64,000 nt of DNA from Bacillus sp. sid0103 (GCF_019219025.1 NZ_JAHUWN010000029.1:1-64000), one strand, 5' to 3'; shown: positions 1-8,796, numbered from the stretch's first letter. Numbers and translations: made by a program. Notes: generated by a model from the letters alone, not told the origin.

Positions 1-71
1 ATTTGCTTCGTATTCTTTGAAACGTACATTTGTATTAATTAGGTTAATTATTGCATATAAGGGAATATAAT

Positions 72-105
72 TAGCCTTTGCTCCAGATGAGTAAAGGCTT
101 TTTTT
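72..105 (+). terminator. Rho-independent terminator at window edge
   Basis: A stem of about 11 bp with one mismatch (AGCCTTTGCTC pairing with GAGTAAAGGCT) around a 5-base loop is followed directly by seven T residues on the plus strand. It probably ends a gene lying before the window. No coding sequence is visible in bases 1-174. Confidence 0.6.
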
Positions 106-174
106 GACGAATTTCTTCTATTATATACTGTTACAATTTCGTACTCCCTAACTAACTTAGAACATCTACACAGA

Positions 175-715
175 TTAAAATTTCGGCATTGCCTCAACAG
201 CATTAGCCAAGTCACTATAGGAATCTTTTATATATCGTGCTGTGGTTGAAATGTTACTATGACCGGCAAGTCTTCTCACTTTTTCAATGTCATTATTGGT
301 TGCTATTAACATCCATTTGCAAAAGGTATGCCTGAACATATGTGGAGTAAGCCTTTTCTGGGACAAACTGTAACTTTCAATCATATTCTGGATGCCTCGA
401 ACTGTAAAATGTGGGGACCACTGGCTATAGAACACATATTGCGACTCTTCTACATGCTCTTTCTTGTTTGACATTTCTGCTCTAAAAAGTAACCAGTCGT
501 ACAGTTCCTGCCACAAGGTATTGGACTTAGGCACCGTCCGCAGTTTTGCCCTTTCCCTAAAATTCGAATTCGCTTTAACTCCATGTCTAGAGTAAATTGG
601 AGAGTTCATCCACCCTCAAACCAGCATACGTCAACAAATAAATAATCGCTCGATCTCCCCGGTACTTTTCCTCAGGCTCCACTCCCCTGCTTTTAACCGG
701 AGTCTTTCGCGATAG
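175..715 (-). pseudogene. Tyrosine recombinase/phage integrase, frameshifted catalytic domain
   Basis: The downstream part (175-609) carries the C-terminal catalytic boxes of tyrosine recombinases: HMFRHTFCKWM (the HxxR box) and LAGHSNISTTARY (the GHxxxxTTxxY box, with what should be the nucleophilic Tyr). The preceding arginine box, YLLTYAGLRVDELSNLL, is readable upstream at about 612-690 but in another frame that hits a TAG straight after it. So the domain is split by a frameshift, and the N-terminal core-binding domain is missing altogether. It was probably the integrase of a lost element and is unlikely to be active. Confidence 0.75.
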
Positions 716-938
716 CCGGGAATTTTCCATGCCTTTCGGTACACTTTCTAAAAGTAAATAAACCAAAAGAGGGGAACTTACCCCTCTTTCCTTTCTGAAC
801 TTCTTCCATCATAGACTCGATCCACTCGATGGCTTCTTGTTTGCTGCTGAAATCAAACGATACATTTACATTTTTAAGGGTTACTGCTTCAGTCAAATCT
901 AAACATCCTTTGAGATTAATATAAATCGTAATGATCAC
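693..938 (-). CDS. Small hypothetical protein (81 aa), C-terminus probably altered
   Basis: Unrecognised. The first 55 residues look protein-like and acidic (segments FSSKQEAIEWIESMMEEV and a hydrophobic N-terminus). The last 25 residues read through a GC-rich inverted repeat (AAAGAGGGG/CCCCTCTTT, about 766-789) and then overlap the broken recombinase sequence in another frame. A one-base shift just before the repeat would give a stop at GGGTAA directly before the hairpin. I infer that the ancestral gene ended there, with the hairpin as its terminator, and that a small indel extended the frame. The ATG lies inside a separate inverted repeat (923-965). Function unknown. Confidence 0.4.
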   Translation of the reverse strand: MIITIYINLKGCLDLTEAVTLKNVNVSFDFSSKQEAIEWIESMMEEVQKGKRGKFPSFGLFTFRKCTERHGKFPAIAKDSG

Positions 939-965
939 TAATAAAAATAGTAACCATTACGATTT
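923..965. repeat. 11-bp inverted repeat over the start of a small gene
   Basis: AAATCGTAATG at 923-933 is matched by its exact reverse complement at 955-965. The repeat spans the start codon of the small minus-strand gene and its upstream region, so it could be an operator or an mRNA hairpin. No T-tract supports a terminator. Confidence 0.5.
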
Positions 966-1026
966 AATATGGCAATAATTTTTCTTATTGGTAAAATGGT
1001 ATCCAAAACAAATGAAAAATTTAAAC

Positions 1027-1068
1027 AAGAAAGCCAAGAAAAGATATTCTTCTTTTCTTGGCTTTCTT
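1027..1068 (-). terminator. Strong terminator of the L,D-transpeptidase gene
   Basis: A perfect 17-bp stem (AAGAAAGCCAAGAAAAG and its complement) with an 8-base loop lies 12 bases past the stop codon of the upstream minus-strand gene. It may work in both directions. Confidence 0.75.
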
Positions 1069-1079
1069 AGGGTTATTCT

Positions 1080-1676
1080 TTAGCTAATTACGACTTTAGT
1101 GTTGTATCTTATATTATCATAAATCCACTTTGCATCAGGAACAGCCAGCCGTACACAACCATGTGATGCCTTATGCCCTAACTTCATTACTTCACTTTGT
1201 ATCACATTTCCGTTCTTGTCCGTTGCAACTGAATGAAATAAAAACTCCCCATGATTTTTCCATGAAACCCAGTATTTTGCTCCTTCTTTTTCTTGTTCAT
1301 TATAAAAGCTTAGCCCTCTCTCCTTTTGAATATAAAAGGTTCCCTCGGGTGTAAAGGTATCTGAATTTTTGTCTAAACCGGTAGAGCATATCATGGTATA
1401 AATAATTTTATTTTCTTTCATAATGTATACTCGTTGTTTCTCTTTAGAAACTTTTATCCAAATTGGATCATTGGACCCTATTAAAGGATAAGCGCCTCCA
1501 GTAGGCATTAACCAGTTTACAGGTTCCGCCTTGTTATCATTTTTTAAATGTTGATTGATTTGTGCAGCTGATTTTTTATCTGACGGCAAATTAAGCATAC
1601 TGCATCCATATAGCAAAATAAAAGTACCTAATAAAAGCACTAAACCTTTTAGGAATAAACGGGATAATACATTCAT
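1080..1676 (-). CDS. L,D-transpeptidase (YkuD-domain) lipoprotein
   Basis: 198 residues. The N-terminus has a hydrophobic segment followed by a lipobox-like LLYGC (Cys25), so a membrane-anchored lipoprotein outside the cell is expected. The C-terminal half is a YkuD catalytic domain (residues about 70-197) with the diagnostic LGHKASHGCVRL motif, where SHGC holds the catalytic Cys, preceded by an upstream conserved His (FLFHSVATD). Enzymes of this family form 3-3 peptidoglycan cross-links or attach proteins to the wall. No LysM domain is present. It is a single gene with its own terminator, next to the BlaR1/BlaI-type pair, so a link to cell-wall stress is possible but unproved. Confidence 0.85.
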   Translation of the reverse strand: MNVLSRLFLKGLVLLLGTFILLYGCSMLNLPSDKKSAAQINQHLKNDNKAEPVNWLMPTGGAYPLIGSNDPIWIKVSKEKQRVYIMKENKIIYTMICSTGLDKNSDTFTPEGTFYIQKERGLSFYNEQEKEGAKYWVSWKNHGEFLFHSVATDKNGNVIQSEVMKLGHKASHGCVRLAVPDAKWIYDNIRYNTKVVIS

Positions 1677-1770
1677 CTAATTCTCTTCTTTCTTAATTAA
1701 ATAATAATTCTTTAAATATTAAAATATATCATTAACAAATAAAAGAGTCTTTTTTCGGTTTCTTTTAATA

Positions 1771-1851
1771 TTAGCCTTTTATACTTTGGGTGTTGCCTTT
1801 TCCTATTCCAACTTTCCCATATCCCATCAATGTCAGCATTACTATAACCAT
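1771..1851 (-). CDS. Possible small hydrophobic peptide (26 aa)
   Basis: A short open frame from ATG encodes a hydrophobic stretch (MVIVMLTLMGYG) followed by a basic tail. The same frame is open upstream to an ATT at 1881 preceded by GAGGGTGAT, a plausible ribosome site, which would give 36 residues. It lies 28 bases downstream of the BlaR1-like stop codon on the same strand. It may equally be a chance open frame. Confidence 0.25.
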   Translation of the reverse strand: MVIVMLTLMGYGKVGIGKGNTQSIKG

Positions 1852-1908
1852 AAATAAAAAGAATACTGTTTTTTTAACAATTTGATCACCCTCACTTAAA
1901 TTCTTGCA

Positions 1909-3627
1909 TCACCACTGTCTTCCCGGATCGCCTGCCATAGTATTAACGGTACCCCTAGGGTAAAGTACGGAGTAGTGGTCCATTACCGGGTCCTGATTGT
2001 TATTTGAAGGCTGAGGAAATACTAACAAAATCTTGTATTCCGAACTTACAACATACCCTATAATTTCCTCAACATTACTTTTTGCATCATATGCCGGAGT
2101 TCCATATGCTTTCTTCACCATAGAAAGTGATAATTCATTTAATTCCTTATCAAAGGATCTCGCCTCGAAGATCTGCTCCCCTTTATTGAAGCCAAATACC
2201 ACATTGTATTTCGAAAATACAGCATAATTCCCTTTAGCCCTAGGTACCCAATCGACCTTATCCGGATTTCCAAGCTTTTTCTCTGCTTCATCTATAACTG
2301 TGGTTTTAACAGGAAACTCAGAATTTATGATTTTACCCTGCTTTGCCAAGTACATAATACTTGCAAGAAGCTTTCTCTGAATGCTCTCTTGAGATGATGA
2401 AGCAGCAGAATTGTTATTCGATGCTGACGATTGGCTTGTATTGTCTTGTGTTGTATTGTCTTGTGTTGTATTGTCTTGTGTTGTATTGTCTTGTGTTGCA
2501 TTGCTTGGTGTTGCTTGATCTTGCGATGTTTTATCCACTGACGGAGTAGAATTAACATTAGAACTATTTGTACCGCTGTTGTTATTTGGGATAACCCCTG
2601 TACTGACTGATTTAATGGTGCTTGAGCAGCCTACCATAATTGTAAGAAATACAGCTAAAACAGCACATATTGCCGAACTTTTTTTGAATCGTGTAATCAT
2701 AATAATTCTTCTTTTATTGGATTTACTTGCAAATCCTAATGCCCCAGTAATGCCCTTTTTTTCTGAGAATAATCTAAGCATATTGATCATAGTCTGACCG
2801 TATTTTTTGACTTCTTCTGTCTTTAAGGTGTTGAGGACAGCCGCATCACAAGCCAGCTCACAGTCTTGTTTTATCTGATTAAGTGAATACCAGATTAAGG
2901 GATTGAACCAATATATTGCTTTAACAAACATAAGCAAGGTGTTTACCGCTAAATCCTTGTTCCTAATATGAGTTAATTCATGGCTGAGAATAAACCTAAG
3001 CTCTTCCGGGGTTAATTTGTCTATAAGCTCCTCTGGAATTAAAATTTTAGGACGTATCACCCCGTAAACTGCAGGCGATTTCGAGAAATTATTATAAATA
3101 ATTTCCACCTTCGAATTTACTTTTAGCCTTGATTTTTCTGCTTCAAGAATTTCAATTAAGTCTTCTCTTTCACAGCTTGAGCACTTTTTCAATTTAGCCA
3201 TCATCAAGATATTTACGCATAGAATAAACAGTAAAGCTGATGAAACACCTATTATCCACAGCACCGCCGCAGTATCATAATTAAATATAGCCCCTTTAAT
3301 ACTAGGATCAGCTAATGCCTTACTATCTTCTTTAGGCGGTGTATTTCCGGTTTTAATAGTACTGTTTGATATTATGTTAGGAACATATTGCTCTGCTATA
3401 ATATCAAGTTTCTTCTGCTCATTTGGAATAAAATTCAGCAAGCTTATATGACTTTGAATGCCTATTGGCAGAATTAGCCTAAGTACAAGCATAAACCAAA
3501 TATAATAATGAAGCCTTGCGCTAAGCTTTTGTCCAAAAATTGCCTTAATGGCAAGTATCCCTAAGGCTAATATACTGCCCATAAGTGACAGTAATAAGAC
3601 TTCTTTAAATACTGCAGATAAAACCAT
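1909..3627 (-). CDS. BlaR1/MecR1-type M56 sensor peptidase fused to a YjgB-like (DUF4309) domain
   Basis: 572 residues. The N-terminal part has about four membrane segments (near residues 8-28, 38-55, 120-140 and 318-335), with the cytoplasmic M56 metallopeptidase motif SHELTHIR (HExxH) before the last of them. After that segment (ending VGCSST) comes a low-complexity Ser/Thr/Asn/Gln linker with TTQDN repeats. The outer domain (about residues 418-572) matches my memory of the secreted B. subtilis YjgB/DUF4309 protein: INSEFPVKTTVIDEAEKKLG, a FGFNKG segment, YSVLYPRGTVN, and the end AGDPGRQW. No penicillin-binding SxxK domain is visible, so the ligand is probably not a beta-lactam. It follows the BlaI-type repressor gene by 17 bases in one operon, which supports a sensor/repressor pair. 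Confidence 0.85.
   Translation of the reverse strand: MVLSAVFKEVLLLSLMGSILALGILAIKAIFGQKLSARLHYYIWFMLVLRLILPIGIQSHISLLNFIPNEQKKLDIIAEQYVPNIISNSTIKTGNTPPKEDSKALADPSIKGAIFNYDTAAVLWIIGVSSALLFILCVNILMMAKLKKCSSCEREDLIEILEAEKSRLKVNSKVEIIYNNFSKSPAVYGVIRPKILIPEELIDKLTPEELRFILSHELTHIRNKDLAVNTLLMFVKAIYWFNPLIWYSLNQIKQDCELACDAAVLNTLKTEEVKKYGQTMINMLRLFSEKKGITGALGFASKSNKRRIIMITRFKKSSAICAVLAVFLTIMVGCSSTIKSVSTGVIPNNNSGTNSSNVNSTPSVDKTSQDQATPSNATQDNTTQDNTTQDNTTQDNTSQSSASNNNSAASSSQESIQRKLLASIMYLAKQGKIINSEFPVKTTVIDEAEKKLGNPDKVDWVPRAKGNYAVFSKYNVVFGFNKGEQIFEARSFDKELNELSLSMVKKAYGTPAYDAKSNVEEIIGYVVSSEYKILLVFPQPSNNNQDPVMDHYSVLYPRGTVNTMAGDPGRQW
2436..2510 (-). repeat. 15-bp tandem repeat in the BlaR1-like linker
   Basis: Four exact 15-bp units (ttgtattgtcttgtg as read on the plus strand) run from 2436 to 2495, followed by one degenerate unit. 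They encode the TTQDN repeats. The length is a multiple of three, so slippage would lengthen or shorten the linker without shifting the frame. Confidence 0.9.
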
Positions 3628-3644
3628 GCTTCAATACCTGCCTT

Positions 3645-4025
3645 TTACTCATTAATTTTTTTATTAAGCAATCTTTGAAGTTCTTCTATTTCCTTTTCAG
3701 AAATCCTCTCATCCTTTATAAAATTGGCGAGCATAAGGTGGAGAGAACCATCGAATACCTTTTGGATAAACGACCTTGTTTCTTCCAGTACACAGTCTCT
3801 TTTATCTACCAAAGGATAAAACTCATACTGAGGCGTCTCCTTATTCACACCTAAAGCTCCCTTTTTTACCAGTCTGCTTATTAATGAATGAATTGTTTTC
3901 GGACTCCATTCCGTATTAGAACTTAATGCCTCTATTATCTTCGCAGCAGTTAATGGAGCTTCTTCCCATAACACCTTCATTACTATCCACTCTGCATCAG
4001 ATATTTTGCAATCTATTTTCTTCAT
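3645..4025 (-). CDS. BlaI/MecI/CopY-family transcriptional repressor
   Basis: 126 residues, the usual length. The N-terminus reads ISDAEWIVMKVLWEEAPLTA followed by the winged-helix segment WSPKTIHSLISRLVKKGAL, both characteristic of BlaI. The C-terminal half is the dimerisation helix region. Such repressors bind TACA/TGTA dyads and are cleaved when the partner M56 sensor is activated. Two matching dyads lie immediately upstream, one between -35 and -10, so autorepression is expected. It is the first gene of the operon, followed 17 bases later by the sensor. Confidence 0.9.
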   Translation of the reverse strand: MKKIDCKISDAEWIVMKVLWEEAPLTAAKIIEALSSNTEWSPKTIHSLISRLVKKGALGVNKETPQYEFYPLVDKRDCVLEETRSFIQKVFDGSLHLMLANFIKDERISEKEIEELQRLLNKKINE

Positions 4026-4038
4026 CTTTCTTCCTCCA

Positions 4039-4092
4039 TCCTACATATGTAATCCATATTTACAGATTACGCTTGTAGGATGGTATTGTCAA
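4039..4092 (-). promoter_or_regulatory. Promoter and two BlaI-type operators
   Basis: On the minus strand, TTGACA (4087-4092) and TAATCT (4064-4069) are separated by exactly 17 bases. One operator (4065-4080) fills the spacer and overlaps the -10. A second (4039-4054, TACATATGTA core) lies just downstream. The two are near-identical inverted copies (14 of 16 bases agree). Confidence 0.8.
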
Positions 4093-4356
4093 TAGCTTTT
4101 TTGCCTACAAAAAGTATTCAGGCAAAGCCTGCTGGGACGCGGGTTTATAGCGTGCTTATAAGTGTGCTTACTTTTTTCAAAATCCTTTGGAAATGTGCTA
4201 CGAAAAACTACAGACCCTTGAGCCAGTGAGGTTTAAAACGTGCCCATATTTAGGCTTACAGTCTCCCCGGGTCCCCTCTTCTAGCCTTCCGGCGTCGCCT
4301 CCTTCTAAACATATTTTTAAATCCATTTTGTTATTGAATCCAGGACATTATGGATA

Positions 4357-4400
4357 AAAAAAAAACCTCGAGTTAACTGTCTCAGAGTCGATTCTCGAGG
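4357..4400 (-). terminator. Orphan terminator
   Basis: On the minus strand CCTCGAG pairs with CTCGAGG around a 21-base loop, followed by a run of about ten T. No gene remains upstream on this strand before the 4.4-kb repeat, so its gene was probably lost. Confidence 0.5.
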
Positions 4401-4436
4401 GTAGAAATAAAAGGGGCTTTCTCTATATAATTGACT

Positions 4437-4521
4437 TGCCTTCTTTAATGTAACTCAAACCAATTTAGCACGAAGCGTTCAAAGTTATCAGGCGGTTATA
4501 GATGTAACATAAAAGGTAAAG
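4437..4521 (+). repeat. Copy of the downstream flank of the yabR-like gene
   Basis: About 85 bp starting CTTGCCTTCTTTAATGTAAC are close to identical (roughly 90% by eye) to 61000-61085, just past the yabR-like gene. The gene itself is absent here, so this is a remnant of a duplication or of a transposed copy. Confidence 0.7.
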
Positions 4522-4751
4522 GAAATGTATTTTACTGCTTAGTTTGATGATGAGTGATTTACATAGAAAAGCAGTATCATTGTTTTTTCGGACAATTTGT
4601 GTGAAGACTTTGTCCTCTTTAATAATTCCCCCTATATACTAACCTATGACTGATTTTGTTATCTTCAATCATCCATGACAACTTGTCCTCATTATCATTC
4701 ACTTCATTTTTTTGTAACACAAAGGGCTGCTAGAGTGGGGTATTTTGGTTA

Positions 4752-4789
4752 AAAAATAAAAAAGACAGACTCTTAGTTTAGAGTCTGTC
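4752..4789 (-). terminator. Terminator of the cold shock gene
   Basis: A perfect 10-bp stem (GACAGACTCT) with a 6-base loop is followed on the minus strand by TTTTTT, 20 bases past the stop codon of the cold shock gene. Confidence 0.85.
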
Positions 4790-4808
4790 AATATTCGCCT
4801 ATTATAAT

Positions 4809-5009
4809 TTAAGCTTTACGTACGTTTGATGCTTGAGGTCCACGTTGACCTTGCTCAACGTCAAAAGTCACTTCTTGACCTTCTTCTAATGATTTGTACC
4901 CTTCGCCTTGGATTGCTGAGAAATGAACGAATACATCTTCTCCACCTTCGCGTTCGATGAATCCGAAGCCTTTTTCGCTGTTAAACCATTTTACTTTGCC
5001 TTTTTCCAC
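4809..5009 (-). CDS. Cold shock protein (CspA family)
   Basis: 66 residues from a GTG start; the longer frame upstream is untranslated leader. The start is fixed by GGAGG nine bases upstream and by homology ([20 protein letters not shown]). RNP1 (KGFGFI) and RNP2 (VFVHF) motifs are intact. The protein is a single-stranded nucleic acid chaperone that melts mRNA structure. A sigma-A-like promoter about 120 bases upstream implies the long 5' leader usual in csp genes. It lies downstream of a DEAD-box RNA helicase gene, a functional partner in cold adaptation, though it has its own promoter. Confidence 0.95.
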   Translation of the reverse strand: MEKGKVKWFNSEKGFGFIEREGGEDVFVHFSAIQGEGYKSLEEGQEVTFDVEQGQRGPQASNVRKA

Positions 5010-5128
5010 CTTTTGTTGCCTCCTAGTGCGATAACACATTGTACTACTATCCTTGCTCTCAGTGATCATCAAGACGAAAAGTTGAACTTATACAAATCCT
5101 TTACACCGAACAAAAATAATTCTTTTAA

Positions 5129-5157
5129 AGAATAGCACTTTTCGAATGTGTTTGCAA
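5129..5157 (-). promoter_or_regulatory. Promoter of the cold shock gene
   Basis: TTGCAA (5152-5157) and TATTCT (5129-5134) are 17 bases apart on the minus strand. The predicted transcript has a leader of roughly 115 nt before the GTG start, as expected for temperature-responsive csp leaders. Confidence 0.55.
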
Positions 5158-5229
5158 AGATGCTTACTATTAACTGTTGGATTAAGACTACGAATACATA
5201 AAAAAAGAGCGGTGGAATACAGAATATCC

Positions 5230-6705
5230 CTATATAGTCTTTCCAAGTAAAGGAATGCTTTCTTTTTTCCGAGAGGACTTGGAAGTTTTTTTACGTTTAC
5301 CATTTCCCCCTTTTCCTCCAAATTCCCTATTTCCTTTATAGTTTCTCCTTTGTTTCTCTTGTACCTTTACTTTAGACTTATTGGCATATCTCGGTGCCTC
5401 GGAAGTTAGCTCCACAGGAATATCCCTCTGTTCCTTCGACAACAATTTCAAGGCAATTGAAACTAACGCTATCGAATCGTATTGTTCGAGCAATTCGCTT
5501 GCTGCTTGTTTAAACTGTTTGTATTCCTCCTCTTCAACCAATTGAATCATCTTTTCTATTGCGGCTCTCTGTATAGACTCCCTTGCCTCTGCTACAGTCG
5601 GAATTGATTTACGCTGGATCTTTCCTTTAGATGCTTTTTCAATACTGTGAATCTGTCCGATTTCCCTCGGTGTAGCAAATGTAATAGCTAACCCCGTCTT
5701 ACCAGCTCGCCCCGTTCTACCGATTCGGTGAACATAACTTTCCGGGTCTTGAGGAATGTCAAAATTGTAGACATGGGTAACCCCCGATACATCAATTCCT
5801 CTCGCAGCCACATCGGTCGCAACTAAAATATCAATGTTTCCCTCACGAAATTTATTCATCACCACATCTCGCTGTCGTTGATTTAAATCTCCATGCAACC
5901 CATCAGCAAGATACCCTCTTTTATTCAATGCATCACTTAATTCATCCACACGTCTTTTTGTTCTTCCAAAAATTACGGCTAATTCTGGGTTATCCACGTC
6001 AAGCAAACGGCAAAGCACTTCAAATTTATCTCGTTCATTAACCTCATAAAATATTTGCTTTACCGATGGAGAGGTAACTTCCTTCGCTTTTATTTTTACT
6101 AACTCCGGATCGTTCATAAACCTTTCCGCAAGATTTTGAATCGGTTTGGGCATTGTTGCAGAGAACAGCAAGGTTTGTTTTTCTTCAGGGGTCTCTTTGA
6201 GGATTCGTTCGATATCCTCCAGAAAGCCCATATCTAACATTTCATCAGCTTCATCCAATACCACCACTGAGATGCGATCTAACTTTAGCGTTTTACGTTT
6301 AATGTGGTCCAGAAGTCTTCCAGGTGTTCCCGTAATAATGTGTGGGACCTTTTTTAATGCTTTGATTTGGCGATCTATTGACTGGCCTCCATAAATAGGG
6401 AGGGAAGATATGCCCATGTATTTCGAAAGCCGATTGATCTCTTCTGAAACCTGAATAGCCAATTCTCTTGTCGGTGCAATTGCAATCGCCTGAACATATT
6501 TTTTGCTCGTATCCACTTTCTCCAAGATTGGTATGGTGAAGGCAGCTGTCTTTCCTGTACCTGTTTGCGCTTGACCAATAATGTCCTTCCCTGTCAAAGC
6601 TATGGGAATGGCTTTTTCTTGAATAGGAGATGCTTCTTCAAATCCCATATCCGCAATCGCTCTTTGAATAGGGGCACTAATACCCATTTCATGAAATGTT
6701 GTCAT
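5230..6705 (-). CDS. cshA: DEAD-box ATP-dependent RNA helicase, CshA type
   Basis: 491 residues. All helicase motifs are present in order: Q-motif region, [11 protein letters not shown] (motif I), PTRELAIQ (Ia), TPGRLLDHI (Ib), [13 protein letters not shown] (II), SATMP (III), and in the second domain VAARGIDV (V) and HRIGRTGR (VI). The C-terminal tail after residue about 440 is very basic ([17 protein letters not shown]), as in CshA, where it helps RNA binding. CshA acts in cold-stage ribosome assembly and in the RNA degradosome. CshA versus a close paralogue cannot be settled by eye. Confidence 0.88.
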   Translation of the reverse strand: MTTFHEMGISAPIQRAIADMGFEEASPIQEKAIPIALTGKDIIGQAQTGTGKTAAFTIPILEKVDTSKKYVQAIAIAPTRELAIQVSEEINRLSKYMGISSLPIYGGQSIDRQIKALKKVPHIITGTPGRLLDHIKRKTLKLDRISVVVLDEADEMLDMGFLEDIERILKETPEEKQTLLFSATMPKPIQNLAERFMNDPELVKIKAKEVTSPSVKQIFYEVNERDKFEVLCRLLDVDNPELAVIFGRTKRRVDELSDALNKRGYLADGLHGDLNQRQRDVVMNKFREGNIDILVATDVAARGIDVSGVTHVYNFDIPQDPESYVHRIGRTGRAGKTGLAITFATPREIGQIHSIEKASKGKIQRKSIPTVAEARESIQRAAIEKMIQLVEEEEYKQFKQAASELLEQYDSIALVSIALKLLSKEQRDIPVELTSEAPRYANKSKVKVQEKQRRNYKGNREFGGKGGNGKRKKTSKSSRKKESIPLLGKTI

Positions 6706-7174
6706 ACTTCAAAAACCCCTTCTATGTGTTTACTATTTTTTATATTGAACTAAATTACTTGATGAAATGCACATATGTATTAATTTTTACAAGCTAATTA
6801 GGAATGTAAAGGCATCCACCCTCGCTTACAAAGAATTTCTTCTTAATAGCAAATAGAGTTGCTCTAGTCATAACAAATGCCAAGTACTCTATGGTTTTTC
6901 TATTTCCAAACATTCCAAACAAACAGTGATTCCCATCCCTTTCGTAATAAATCAAAAACTCCTTCCTACGAGTTCAAAAAAACATTTATTTTATTACAGC
7001 TTAGATTTCTATCTTCTTAATTAAGTTCGTTAGATGGGGTTTACTGCTTTACTGCTTGGGTAAACATTCAAACTATTTTTATCCAGTCGGGAGCTTCATT
7101 TTATCCATGATGGTTGAAATATAATGTCTTACCACCCCATTGGTGCTCCTAGTTTGGTATGGTAATAAATGGAT
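6706..7174. other. Gene-free stretch
   Basis: No open frame with a ribosome site and no recognisable motif was found between the helicase start and the terminator at 7175. Confidence 0.5.
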
Positions 7175-7208
7175 GAAAAAAAGAGCAGTTATCAACTACT
7201 AACTACTC
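7175..7208 (-). terminator. Terminator downstream of a small basic protein gene
   Basis: A 9-bp stem with one G-T pair (GAGTAGTTA/TAACTGCTC on the minus strand), followed by TTTTTTT. Confidence 0.6.
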
Positions 7209-7243
7209 CTCTATCAGGGTTCCTTATTCTTTATGCTAATGAT

Positions 7244-7351
7244 CTAGTTAGATGTAGGTCTCTTCCTTGGGTTAAACCAATCCTTCAACTTGTTTTTCAA
7301 GTAATCCTTTAAAAAAATACGTTTTTTTCTCTTTTTATCACGATTTTTCAT
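7244..7351 (-). CDS. Small very basic protein (35 aa)
   Basis: Unrecognised. The ATG is preceded at good spacing by GGGGTGATG, close to the ideal ribosome site. The product is rich in Lys/Arg (MKNRDKKRKKRIFLKDYLKN) and ends NPRKRPTSN. A terminator follows 35 bases later, which supports a real transcription unit. It lies downstream of the HU gene on the same strand, but nearly 100 bases from it. Confidence 0.45.
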   Translation of the reverse strand: MKNRDKKRKKRIFLKDYLKNKLKDWFNPRKRPTSN

Positions 7352-7448
7352 GGAAATCATCACCCCAATTTACTGAATAGAGTGGTTCCCCTTATTATAC
7401 CTCAGAAAAAGATTCAAAAGAATTTCCCTGTAGACAATACAGACGAAC

Positions 7449-7721
7449 TTATTTAACTGCTTCTTTTAATTCCTTGCCAGGTTTAAAAGCTGGAATCTTA
7501 GAAGCAGGAATCTGAATTTCTTCCCCTGTTTGTGGGTTACGGCCTGTTCGAGCTGCGCGCTCACGTACTTCGAATGTCCCGAATCCAATTAACTGGATTT
7601 TCTCCTCCTTAGCAAGTGCACTAGAGATGGTTTCAATCAACGCATCCACAGCTTTTGTGGCATCTTTCTTGGTTAGCTCCGCTTGAGTCGCAACAGTATT
7701 TACTAATTCTGTTTTATTCAT
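7449..7721 (-). CDS. hup: HU family DNA-binding protein
   Basis: 90 residues, the exact usual HU length, from the ATG seven bases after GAGGTG. N-terminus [20 protein letters not shown], the [20 protein letters not shown] stretch that forms the start of the DNA-binding arm, and the end [12 protein letters not shown] are all typical. It is a dimeric nucleoid protein that bends DNA and is usually essential in Bacillus. Sequence divergence from the housekeeping hbs copy cannot be judged here, so it may be the main copy or an extra one. Confidence 0.95.
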   Translation of the reverse strand: MNKTELVNTVATQAELTKKDATKAVDALIETISSALAKEEKIQLIGFGTFEVRERAARTGRNPQTGEEIQIPASKIPAFKPGKELKEAVK

Positions 7722-7778
7722 ATTCAAACACCTCGTCTTTTTATTAATGGCTATTATGTAGAGATTACAGCATATCAT

Positions 7779-8462
7779 ATATTTCCTATCTTTCTCATAA
7801 TAAAATTAGATAAAGGGAAAAGAAATCCTTTTTTTTAAAGAGATTATTACATAGATTTGATTGGAAGATTGTGTTTAAGTGCCAAGTAAATATCTTTCTT
7901 TCGCGAAAAAAAGCTAGCTTCTTTTTTTCACTCTAGAGATTGGGTTTATTTCCAATTCCGACAGAAGCGTCCAGTTCATTGCAGTTTACCACCTTTGGTA
8001 CAAGCCAGTATGACTTTTTGCTTATTAAATTTTAAAGAATTGGTAAGAGACAAAGGAAAATCTTTCACATCTGGAGAAAATTTCTTGAAGGTATTAATAC
8101 AGAAAATAAGATTCGTATGTTCTTTCCGAATATAAAAAGTTGGATGAAATCATGGGAAAATTTGGATACGTGTTGCTTTGGAATAAAGTTTGATCAAAAA
8201 TATCTCACAAACCAGCATTTTACGATAATTAAAAAGAATCCATTTTGAAATAATATTAATCAAAATGGATTCTTTGTCAGCAGATCTAAGTTTCGGTTTT
8301 ATGAAAAAGTTTGATTATTTAGTATGGTATTGCTCGGAAAAGCCGGAACCGACGAAACGAAAGAAATTCTTAGGACTGTTTTAAATGTGAAAGGGAGATT
8401 CCTCTTGGGGAATCTCCTTTTTTTACAGTAATAAAGTAAATCATCATTCCATAATATCTATT
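7779..8462. other. Gene-free stretch with two hairpin terminators
   Basis: No gene was found. A 13-bp perfect stem (GAATCCATTTTGA, 8236-8272) has a T-tract on the minus side. A second hairpin at 8394-8424 has GGAGATTCC pairing with GGAATCTCC, then seven T on the plus side, as if closing a lost plus-strand gene. Confidence 0.55.
8394..8424 (+). terminator. Rho-independent terminator
   Basis: A 9-bp perfect stem with a 6-base loop and seven T on the plus strand. The gene it served is not recognisable upstream. Confidence 0.75.
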
Positions 8463-8476
8463 GGGAGGTGGTGAAT

Positions 8477-8773
8477 TTGAACGAGTATCAAAGACTTGAA
8501 AAAATTATTAAAATTACAGATGGAATTTCATCTCAAGTTACGGACAAAGATTATGATAATGATATTTATAAACTAAAAAGGGCTTTAGATTTAACTTCCC
8601 GGGCATTAGGAATGTTTGCTAAAATGGAAAAGCAAAAACTCGATGGTGAGATTGATATACCTAGTTTGACATATATTGAAGCAAGATTGTGTACCGCAAT
8701 ATATTATGTGATGAATCCTACAAAAGATGGTAAAGTGATTGATTCACCAAAACCATCGAAGAACAGCGAATAG
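8477..8773 (+). CDS. Hypothetical protein (98 aa)
   Basis: Unrecognised. The TTG start is chosen because GGGAGGTG ends six bases before it; the two in-frame GTG codons upstream lie inside that ribosome site. The product is soluble and probably mostly helical (NEYQRLEKIIKITDGIS, YKLKRALDLTSRALGMF) with no Cys or membrane segment. A terminator follows at once, so it is a single-gene unit. Confidence 0.65.
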   Translation: MNEYQRLEKIIKITDGISSQVTDKDYDNDIYKLKRALDLTSRALGMFAKMEKQKLDGEIDIPSLTYIEARLCTAIYYVMNPTKDGKVIDSPKPSKNSE

Positions 8774-8796
8774 CATCCTTCGGGATGTTTTTTATT
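8774..8796 (+). terminator. Terminator of the 98-aa protein gene
   Basis: CATCC-TTCG-GGATG hairpin with a stable tetraloop, followed by TTTTTTATTTT. Confidence 0.85.

Larger units (their letters stand above)
4093..4808. other. Gene-free stretch with remnants
   Basis: No supported gene. It holds a GC-rich hairpin with a long T-tract (minus strand, 4357-4400), a copy of the flank of the yabR-like gene (4437-4521) and the terminator of the cold shock gene (4752-4789). Confidence 0.6.

Noticed and set aside
2436..2510. Short regular repeats that could suggest a CRISPR array
   Set aside because: The units are 15 bp, directly adjacent without spacers, and lie in frame inside a gene.
2325..2558. 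Open frames on both strands made of short repeated residues
   Set aside because: They are shadows of the 15-bp tandem repeat in the BlaR1-like linker.
6146..6394. 82-aa plus-strand open frame antisense to the helicase gene
   Set aside because: It is a shadow of the conserved DEAD-box motifs on the other strand.
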